From Emiliania huxleyi CCMP1516 (taxonomy: Eukaryota; Haptophyta; Isochrysidales; Noelaerhabdaceae), in contig NW_005196756.1 of NCBI RefSeq assembly GCF_000372725.1, positions 1,224,229-1,288,228 on the forward strand: a DNA stretch of 64,000 nt, read 5' to 3'. The translations under genes and the position numbers were made by a program. Within the stretch, counting starts at the first letter, position 1. Every line of letters starts with the position of its first letter. Shown here one piece after another: positions 55,941 to 64,000 of the stretch. Under the pieces are notes generated by a model. The model was not told the origin of the DNA. It searched no databases and saw nothing but the letters and a program-made list of their open reading frames with translations.

Positions 55941-56167
55941 GGCACACACAGTGATTTGGGCTCGGCAGCTTGTCGACTACCAGCCGGAGCCGGAGTCGGA
56001 ACCGTAGCCGAGATGGTCGTCGAGGGTGTCGAATATGTCATTATTTTTCTCTTGTTTCTTATCAACCTATCTGTGAACATGAAGGTTCTCGAGGTTTTGA
56101 GAGAGAGATTTTTAGCAATACCAAACAACTCTAACACTCACACGTAATTTGTTGTTAGGTTTTGAAA

Positions 56168-56202
56168 CGAGAGATTTTTATTAACCAACAAGAAATCTCT
56201 CT
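56168..56202 (+). repeat. R3 hairpin motif, intact stem
   Basis: gagagatttttattaacc, then aacaagaaatctctc; the stem is extended by partly complementary gaaac/gaaac-type flanks. Confidence 0.75.
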
Positions 56203-56385
56203 TGAAACGTGCCACCCGTGGCATCACATTTTCTTCTAAAACTACCGGGGAACAAGGCAGCTGTCTCTCCCTTCTCGACTGTCTGTGCTTGCTTGTGCGT
56301 CTTGGGTCCGGAGTTGTGTTTTTGTGTGAACAAGGCTGGGAACAGCGTTTGACCCAGTCAAAAAAATGGACGTCGTGCTGGCACG

Positions 56386-57112
56386 ATGATCGTCACGATC
56401 AGCCATCAGCCACTAAACAACAGCCTGCTGCTCGGCACGAACGCACTCCTTCCGGCAGCGATTGGCCACTTCCGCCTGGTGCCGAGCCAGCGCCCCGACC
56501 TCGTCCAGCGCCGCAACGGGCCTGAGCTGATGCTTCCTGTTGACGCCGTAAATGCGGAGAACGACATGGAGCTCAGCATGCGGCTGCTCTTGGGCATAAC
56601 TGGCGGCATCTCTCTCAATCTCCACGTTTTCGGCCGCGCCGCCGCAGTCGCTCAACTTCTGAAGACCGCCAGCGGTGCGATGAGGGGTTCGGCGGTCTGG
56701 GTTCGATCGCTGCGACGCCACTTCTGGGCGGCGAGTGCGATCGCTCCCCGCCCCGGGCTCGAATCAGCCCTGAGGCGTGCGTTCCCCGGCTGCGCACGCC
56801 CCGCCGCCGATCTCCTCGCGCTTCTGGCTCCGTCGCTCCTCTCCGGCGCCGAGACGCAGACGGATGTCATCCTCGTCGACCCGATGGCGTTGCTCCTCTC
56901 TGGTGCCGCAGAGCTCTGGCGCACGCTGCGCGCACTGCCCCGCCCGATCGCGCTAGCGGCAGCGGCCGACTACTCCGCCTTCCCGCCACCCCACGGCGGC
57001 GAGGCCTTCACCGCCGAGCCATCGCTCCAGCTGCTCCGGCCCGCCCGGCTAAGGCACCGTCTCTCCCTCGCTTGCCCGTCGCGCCCCCTCCCTCGCCGCC
57101 GGCCGCCCTGCG

Positions 57113-57164
<52 letters not shown>

Positions 57165-59322
57165 TCACTCTCTCTCTCTCTCACTCTCTCTCTCTCTCTC
57201 TCTCACTCTCTCTCTCTCTCTCTCACTCTCTCTCCTCCTCTCCCTCTCTCCCTCTCTCCCTCTCTTTCTCTCTCTCTCCCTCTCCCTCTCCCTCTCCCTC
57301 TCCCTCTCTCCTCCCCCGGCGCCCCTGGGGGCCGTCGTCGGCAACCACACGCCGCGACCCTGGTAAGGCGCCTCGGCTACGCGGCACAGCTCGAGGCCTC
57401 ACTGCGCCGCGCCCTCGCGATGCCGCACTCCGGGGCAAGCACCCGCTGCCCGCGAGCCTTGGCCACCGAGGCGCTTCCTCGCAGCGCTCTGCTCGAGCTC
57501 GACTGCTCCTTTGCCTTCCAGCCGGGGGCGCACGGAGAGCGGATTGCGGCGCCCCTGCATCCACCGAGGCCTGCCCCGCCCTGTGAGCAGCGCCCCTCCT
57601 CACACGCACGCGCGCCCGTGATTGGCAGGTCTCCCTCTTGAGAGAGGGGCTCGCTGCTTACGCCCCATGCAACCACGAGATTGAGCACGTCGCCTTTGCG
57701 TGGCACGCCAAGGCAGCGCACGAGGCGGACTATGCCGGCCGCCGCTGCGCTTGCTCGCAGCGGCTGCGCCTGCTGCTGCCCCCGGGCGCGGATGCGGCCG
57801 CAGCCACAGGGTTTGGCTCAAAGCTGCGCGCCACCCTCCGTAAGCTTACGCTGGAGCCGAGCGTGCTCGTCTGGGCGAATCGCTACCTCTCCCTCCGCCC
57901 GCCGCCGCCGCACGTTGCCGTGTTGCTCGACCGCACACAGCAGCCACCTGGCTACGTGGCGCTCCCTCTCTCGGAGGAACTTTCGGAGGATGTCTCGGAG
58001 GATGGCAAAGGCGGTCGTCGCTCGCCGGCGCCGCTGCAGCCGCACGAGGGCGGCGCCGGCGTGCAAGTCATCTACCCGTGCGGGCACGCAGGCGCTGAAG
58101 AGCACTTCATCCTGCAGACGCTTCTCGGCGCTTGCTCGCCGACCCGGCACTGCCTCTTCCCGCTCGTACAGGCGGCTGCTAGACCGTTGCAGAACACTCG
58201 ACGCGCTCACCCCGCCAGTCTCCTCGTGAAGCACCCGCCCGCCGGACCCATGGCGACGCGAGCATTTCGCGAGGCCTCTCACGTCAGCCGCCTCCCCTTT
58301 CCTCCCGCGGCTCCTAGGCGCTCGCCGCTGGCGACCTCGCCCTCATCAAGGCGGTGGTGGTGCCTGGCGCCGTGTTTGTCCTGCAGCGCGGCCAGTTCTC
58401 ATTTGCCTACCGGGTAGCCGCCGCCGCGGGCGTGCCCACCTCGGCGCTCATACTCGTGCACATCTCGGACGGCAACATCTACCGGGCTGCCATGGCCTCG
58501 TCGACCGCGCACTACCCGCGATGGCGCGCCGCCTTCCGGCAGTATTGGGTCGCGGACGCGCCCTTGGCAGAGCTGCCCGCGAGCGCCGCCGCCCCGGGCG
58601 ACCACCCAGGGCGCGATTTCGCACCAACGCTGCAGGACGCCGCGGATGGCGGGCATGTCTCGTGGATCCCGATTGGAATGAACCCGCAGTGGGTGCGCCT
58701 CTCCCCCTCGCTCGCCTCGCGCGCCATCCCGCTGCTGCCCGCGTCCGCACGCCGCCTCCCGCTCACCTTTTTGGGGTCCACCGACAAGTCGGATCGGCTG
58801 CAGCGCATTGGCGAGGTGAACGCGGTGCTCGCAACGCTCGACGCGATACTTCCTGAGCCCCTCCGAGTATTCCACCGGCGCGGCAGCGTGGCGTGCTATG
58901 GCGAGGGTTGCGCAGATGAGCGGTACGTCAACGAGACGCTCGAGTCGCGGCTCTGCCTCCAGCTGCCCGGCTCGAGTGTCGAATCGAATCGGCTGTACGA
59001 GCAGCTCGAGGGCGGCTGCGTCCCCACCATCGTCGAAGAGTGGGGCCCCGGCGAGGCGGCGGTCGGCACCACCCCGACCTATGGCGCCGCCGCCACCGCC
59101 GACGTCCGCGCTGCTTTTGCGCCGCTCACTCTGGTGACCGGCACGCCGCCACCTTTCATTACCGTTCCCCGTGTGAGCGATCTGCCGACAGCGCTGGCGC
59201 CGCTGCTCGCGTCGCACGACGCGCTCGACGCGCTCCAAGCGCGCGTGGTCGAGTGGTGGGGACGGGCCAAGCGGCACTACGCCGACGCAATGGAGAGCGC
59301 CGTGTGTCCGCCAAATAAGTAA
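56386..59322 (+). CDS. putative two-domain glycosyltransferase (LARGE/GT8-like plus exostosin/GT47-like)
   Basis: The ORF from ATG 56386 has LPVDAVNAENDMELSMRLLL, ITGGISLNLHVFGRAAAVAQ and DVILVDPMALLLSGAAELW, resembling LARGE/GT8-type enzymes, though the DxD-like site reads DPM. A ~250-bp intron or gap with CA and CT microsatellites follows (57115-57310); an exon resumes by 57365. Another begins at 57629 (VSLLREGLAAYAPCNHEIEH), and the last (about 58318-59322) reads ALIKAVVVPGAVFVLQ, LILVHISDGNIYR, YVNETLESRLCLQLPG and LYEQLEGGCVPTIVEEW, the donor-site region of exostosin-type GT47 proteins. Whether these are one gene or two is not proven; exon ends in 57.0-58.3 kb are unresolved. No transmembrane anchor is visible at the N-terminus. 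Confidence 0.5.
57115..57310. repeat. (CA)n then (CT)n compound microsatellite
   Basis: About 23 CA units to 57160, then ~150 bp of CT/CCCTCT repeats, inside the presumed first intron of the glycosyltransferase locus. Confidence 0.95.
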
Positions 59323-59564
59323 AATTGTGACGCGACACAGGGCGGGGACCTGTTCCTTTCGTTTTTACCTATCTCACAGTCGAGGTGTCCTTTTTTTATT
59401 TTTCATTTTGGTCAATGCCCCCGGCGCGCGCGCCGCGCGGAGTTCAGACACTGAGTGTGTTTCCTCATTCCTGCTTTGAAAAAGCATTTAGATCTGTAGA
59501 CATATCTCGTCCTCGATGCGCGCCATCAGCCGCTCTGCTTCCGGCCACCAAAAATGGCAATGCT

Positions 59565-61367
59565 TCAACACCACAAGCGCAATGTGGCATCGCTGCCGCC
59601 TGTGACCATCCACTGGCCCTTCCTATCGAAGGTGCAGCATTGGACCGCGTCACTGTGGCCCGTCATCGTGGTCCGTAGCTCTCCCAGCTCGGTATCAAAG
59701 ACACGCACCTGACCGTCGTCGCAGCCAGCGGCGAGCCACTTGCCGCTCGGGTCAAAAGCGGTCGCATTGCACGGATACTGGCCCACCGTGAAGGCGGCCT
59801 TTTCCGCTACCATGCGGACGTCCCACAGCCGGACGACACCGTCCGCATCGCCGGACGCAATGGTGTCGCCCGTCACCCGAAAGCTCACCGAATTGATTGA
59901 GTTCTTGTGCCCGTAGAAGGTCTGGATGCAGAGCCCCGAGCGACAGTCCCAGAGCGAGACGGTCTTGTCGCCGGACCCGGTGCACACGTTGTTCGAGTAG
60001 GGCTGAAAGCACACCGAGTTGACCGAGTCCACGTGTCCGCGCAGGGTGTGCTTGCATTTGGCCGCCAGGAGGTCCCACACCTTGGCGGTGTGGTCCATCG
60101 AACAACTGACGGCGAAGTTGTCGGTCACGTCATGGTAGGCCACACCCCACACTGCCTGCGAGTGCTCGCTCAGCGACGCCATGCAGCGGCTGGTGGCAAA
60201 GTCCCAGATCTTGACCGAGCAATCGGCCGAGCCAGTCGCAAGCTGTGCGCCCGAGGGCGCAAAGGCAATGCTGGAGAGCCAGTCCGCGTGGCCCTCCGCA
60301 GACATGAGGAGCTCGCCGCCTGGCAGGCCCCACATCTTCCACGAGCAATCATCCGAAGCGGTCGCCACAACCGGCCGGGACGGATGCACGGCGATCGCAC
60401 TGATGGCGGCATTATGCGCCTGGAATGTCTTGGACAGGCCCCAGCGTTCCATGGGCGCCTCAGTCGCCGGCCGGGAGTGATACGGGTTGATACACGAATC
60501 AGGGAGCCGTGAGGAGCTCCTCGCTCCGCGCTTTGTCGCAGCCGCTGGTGGCGACGCCGTGTCCGAGGCCCGAGCAGCCTCCAGCTGCTTCATCTGTTCC
60601 TCGAACGCCGCCACCTTTGCTGCGAGCCGATCGCGCTCCAGCCGTAGCATCATCTTCTCCTTCATCGCCGTCTCATACTTGGTGCGCATCATGTTCAGCA
60701 TCGGCTCATAGCTGTCACAATGGCTCTTGAGACGCCGCAGGTCGGCGACAAGCCGCTTCTTCTCCTGCACCACCCGCTTGTGGTGCATCCGATGGAAGTC
60801 ACGCTCCTTCCGGTACCTGTCCCACGTCGACTTGGCGGCCGTCGACACATCCTGCATCTGCTCCGCCTCGGCCTGCAGTGCCTGGAGCTGGTTCCTCAGC
60901 TGCTGGTTGCGCACGTAGATATCAGGCACCGGGTCGACATCGAGCGCTGAGAGCTTCCCTTCGCCGCTCAGCCGGTACCACTCGCGCTGAAACGCGTCCA
61001 GCGTCTCTTGCTGCGGGTAGGGCATCGAATGCCGTCAGCTTCTGACGACAGGGAGGGGCCAGGGAGTGGGGGGGCGGCATGTGCGCACCATTCCGAGCTT
61101 GAGGAGAGCGTTACGGATGAAGTCATCCAGCACCTCCGGCCTCTGCGTCACGGCCGGTCGTGGTGGCTGGGGCTGACCAAAGGCCGTGCCCTCCAGCTTC
61201 TTCGTCCGAACGGTGGCGAGCACTTGCTCAAGGGCCTCGTCGGCCTCCTCGTCCTCAATCTCCTCCTCCACCTCAACCTCCTTGTACTCGTAGTCGTCGT
61301 CGTCCTCCTCCTCGAGCGTCACCTCCTCGAGAATGTACGTGCCCCCCTCCACCTTGGCTGCAGCCAT
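59565..61367 (-). CDS. SPAG16: SPAG16/PF20 axonemal central-pair WD-repeat protein
   Basis: Exons 61367-61089 and 61010-59565, GT-AG intron (ATG|GTGCGC), 574 aa, close to known PF20/SPAG16. The N-terminus is acidic (ILEEVTLEEEDDDDYEYKEV) with a LisH-like segment across the junction (DDFIRNALLKLGM then QETLDAFQREWYRL). A coiled coil follows (residues ~130-250), then seven WD repeats (for example VWGVAYHDVTDNFAVSCSMD, SVNSVCFQPYSNNVCTGSGD). PF20 bridges the two central-pair microtubules and is needed for motility, so the organism has a motile flagellated stage. Confidence 0.95.
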
Positions 61368-62361
61368 GCTCGAGTCTGAAGAGCGCAGAATCGAGAGGCG
61401 AGAGCGCCGGGCACAGAGCAACAAGCGAAACGCGAAACGGCACGGATGATGTTTCTGTTCATACTCTGCCAGGGCCCGCCGCTGACGACGCCCCGTGTAG
61501 GAAGTAGCGCTTGTGACTGCTGCCTGTGTGAGTGTGTGGGCACGTGCGTGGGAGAAAGAATAAACAAATAAAATAAAACGGCCAAACTCTGAGTGCTACT
61601 CTCTGTAGGTCAGTCTGTACTCTGAGACGACGGACGTGGGATTCAAAGGGACATATCTCCGAGCCCGCCTGACTATCCGCCGCCGCCCCTGCCTCGCCCT
61701 CAGCGAGGCGGAGAGGTCAAGGCGCTGCACAAAAAAAGGAGGGGATTATGCACACGCGTGAGGGGTTGATAATCGCACTCGCAGAGGCGCAGCGCAAGCG
61801 CGAATGAATATTATGTGATTGTTAAGAGATATACGTAGCGTTACAGTCGTACCGTACACGTACGGTCGTCGACCCTCCCCACCGGTGTGGGCCGCCCGGA
61901 CCCCGGAGAGCTGCAGCGCGTGCAGACAGCGTTGCGCGAGCATTGGAGAGGCCAGCCTCCGGCTTCTCAGCCGCACAGCCGGTGTCGCGAGAGCTGGATC
62001 TCTGTCTGCCTGGGTAGCTGGGTGTGATGGGATGGTGATGGGGGGAGGCTCTGGTGGCTTTGGTTACAAATTCACGGATTTACGGATTTACGGATCCCCC
62101 CCCCTCCCTCCCCCCCCGTCCCGTGACCCGCGCAGACCCGCGCGCCGTGAGTTTCCGTGAGACGCGCATCCCCATCCGGGGGGAATCAAGATTCAAGTTC
62201 GAAGTTGGTGCCGGAAAAGGCTCTGTTCTGAATTCGAACAAAAAGTGGCGGGTCTATTTTCTTGCCTGTTCATGTTACATGCAGAGACCGACGCTACGTA
62301 CGCGCACACCATGGGCCAGCGGAGGGCGGACCCGGGGGGTGCTTTGCGCGGGCCGCGCTGC
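61368..62361. other. gap between SPAG16 and RPS20
   Basis: Contains an aataaacaaataaaataaaa tract (61559-61577), a repeated acggattt unit (62073-62093) and no convincing ORF. It must hold the SPAG16 promoter and the RPS20 3' UTR. Confidence 0.5.
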
Positions 62362-62815
<454 letters not shown>

Positions 62816-63077
62816 GGCGGCTGCGTCCTGCGGGAGGAGGACGCGGCGTTGAGTGATGGCGGCGGCGGCGCAAAAGGCGAACCTGCCCCAGAGGGGCGCG
62901 GCGTTGAGAGCGAGGGCGACGGAGCCGAGTCGTGCCCGCCCCCGGGAAAAGGCGCGGGTCCACTTCTGGGCGGCGGCGCGCCTCCATCGATGCCATGGTG
63001 GGCCAGAGTGTTGCGCACTGCTACGCTGACTGAGGCCACACGTTCCACGGCCGTGTGTTTCTTTCTTGCGGTATCGA

Positions 63078-63385
63078 TGGTTCGAGGGCGGTTTGCGCCG
63101 CTGCCGCCGCGCCGCCGGTGGGAGGGGCACTGGTGGTGGCCTGGGCGGCCCTCCGCCGCCGCTCGGCGCGCCCGGGTAGCGGTGGCAGCCTGCCGCCGCA
63201 CCACTTTCGTATCTACCACTTCGAAATAAATGCCCGCTCGCGCGGTCCCTGCGTCGGTTTTATTCTTTTTCTGCTAGCAAAATTCGAGCTGCTTGAGGAA
63301 ACTCAAGCGGGCAGCTGGAAGCACTGAGGGACGGCCGATTTCACCAAAGTCCGAGACCTGATCTTAGAATCGCTCCCTTCACGCT
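63078..63385 (-). mobile_element. TIR element family A, partial copy
   Basis: Reverse copy of the left ~300 bp of the 17087 element, ending at the same terminal sequence (gacctgatcttagaatcgct). The other end is missing. It lies about 260 bp upstream of RPS20. Confidence 0.8.
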
Positions 63386-63418
63386 TCAGTCACTTCACAC
63401 TTGTGCTGCGGCTTGTGT

Positions 63419-63930
63419 GCTTAGGGGACCCCTAGGGTTCTGAGGGCCGGATTTCTTAAAGACCTTTTAAGAAACGAGGAGGTTTGGGGGCTTAACTTGC
63501 CATTTAAGAGATTGCAGGCACGGGGGGTCCCTCTTTTAAGACCGTTTAAGAAAATCGGCCTCGCCGGCATGCGTCGCTGGGTTCCGCGCCGTTTTCTCCA
63601 ATACTGCCGTTATTAGGCACAAACCGAATTCCACAAACCCGCCTCTGAAGACACATCTGTAAGTCTGGTGCACTGGCAGGAGCCATACTTGCATAATAGG
63701 GGATGTGTGCGTGCAGCTGACTGTAGCCCGCTTCCCGGCCTCCCTCCGGCGTCTACCAGGAGCCTCCCGGACCATCGACCTCAGGAGCTCTCCCGCACCG
63801 TTTAAGCGTTTAAGACCGTTTAAGGAATTGGCGGCCCAGCAGCTCTTAAAACTTGCCCGGGCAAGTTTTAAGCCGTTTAAGCCGCAGGCGCCCCGGGGCC
63901 CACCCTTTTAAGCCTAGGGGTCCCCTAAGC
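63419..63930. mobile_element. non-autonomous TIR element (family C) rich in TTTAAG
   Basis: Perfect 18-bp inverted ends: gcttaggggacccctagg (63419) and cctaggggtcccctaagc (63913). The 512-bp interior has about ten TTTAAG/CTTAAA motifs and a perfect 28-bp palindrome (63845-63872). No ORF of note. Confidence 0.8.
63845..63872. repeat. 28-bp perfect palindrome
   Basis: Centre gcccgggc, arms cttaaaactt / aagttttaag; lies inside the family C TIR element. Confidence 0.95.
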
Positions 63931-64000
63931 GGGCAATTCAGGCTCTGCGCCCCTGCGCCCCCCGAATCTCGACACAAGGTGGTTTCGGGCCCAAAAGAAT

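Larger units (their letters stand above)
54890..56385. other. 1.5-kb intergenic region with R1 and R3 motifs
   Basis: Contains an R1 copy (55385-55671), a c-rich homopolymer (55308-55322), two R3-type motifs (55905, 56168) and a degenerate one near 56100. No gene is supported; several short ORFs over R1 are repeat artefacts. Confidence 0.5.

Noticed and set aside
57072-57641. ORFs over the CA/CT microsatellite
   Set aside because: Ser-Leu and Arg-Glu repeats come from the compound microsatellite; this stretch is more likely intronic.

Overview
This window looks like nuclear DNA of a GC-rich unicellular alga, most likely a haptophyte (Emiliania/Gephyrocapsa/Isochrysis-like). The evidence is small spliceosomal introns (mostly 50-230 bp), of which roughly half of those I could place begin with GC rather than GT; genes on both strands separated by repeat-filled gaps; a flagellar axoneme gene (SPAG16/PF20); a cytosolic ribosomal protein gene (RPS20); proteins with plastid-like leaders; and many simple repeats and short inverted-repeat elements. 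The species call is inference from composition and gene content; no rRNA or organelle marker is present.

Layout. 0-3 kb: a minus-strand poly-Ala/RGG protein running off the left edge, then a frame-broken F-box/NHL-like gene. 3-7 kb: a fossil DIRS-type (tyrosine-recombinase) retroelement carrying a Nudix-like module between short direct repeats. 7.3-11.6 kb: a vigilin-like multi-KH gene. 11.6-13.3 kb: a large inverted duplication that copies the vigilin 5' end in front of a cytochrome-b5-domain locus and a WW-domain gene (13.5-14.6 kb). 14.9-18.9 kb: a CPBP intramembrane protease, a terminal-inverted-repeat (TIR) element and an RsmG-type methyltransferase. 19.8-23.8 kb: a kringle protein with two DUF229-type phosphatase/sulfatase-fold modules, the first degenerate. 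24.1-27.2 kb: a continuous gene model joining an AMPK/SNF1 beta subunit to PX and two PH domains. 29.5-36.9 kb: a TPT/DMT transporter, a coiled-coil protein, a broken TauD-like oxygenase, a small secreted ORF and a TMEM41/VTT membrane protein. 38.2-39.9 kb: coproporphyrinogen oxidase. 43.4-49.9 kb: an FSH1-type hydrolase, a RING-CH protein with a UPF0301-like tail and an adenylate-kinase-like protein with a degraded P-loop. 52-54.9 kb: two unfamiliar ORFs. 56.4-59.3 kb: a putative two-domain glycosyltransferase. 59.6-61.4 kb: SPAG16. 62.4-62.8 kb: RPS20. 63-64 kb: TIR elements.

The genes do not form a pathway or operon; they are ordinary eukaryotic genes from unrelated processes (heme synthesis, energy sensing, axoneme, translation, membrane traffic, glycosylation). 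The gaps share dispersed families that I call R1 (about 250 bp, at least five copies plus a stub), R2 (about 130-170 bp, four copies) and R3 (a 33-nt hairpin motif, four clear copies), plus four separate TIR elements. The most novel items are the AMPK-beta/PX/PH/PH fusion model, the tandem DUF229 protein with one dead copy and a kringle, the Nudix module inside the DIRS fossil, and the inverted duplication that places a copied gene start in front of another gene. Exon coordinates were read by eye from splice motifs and frame continuity and need transcript support.
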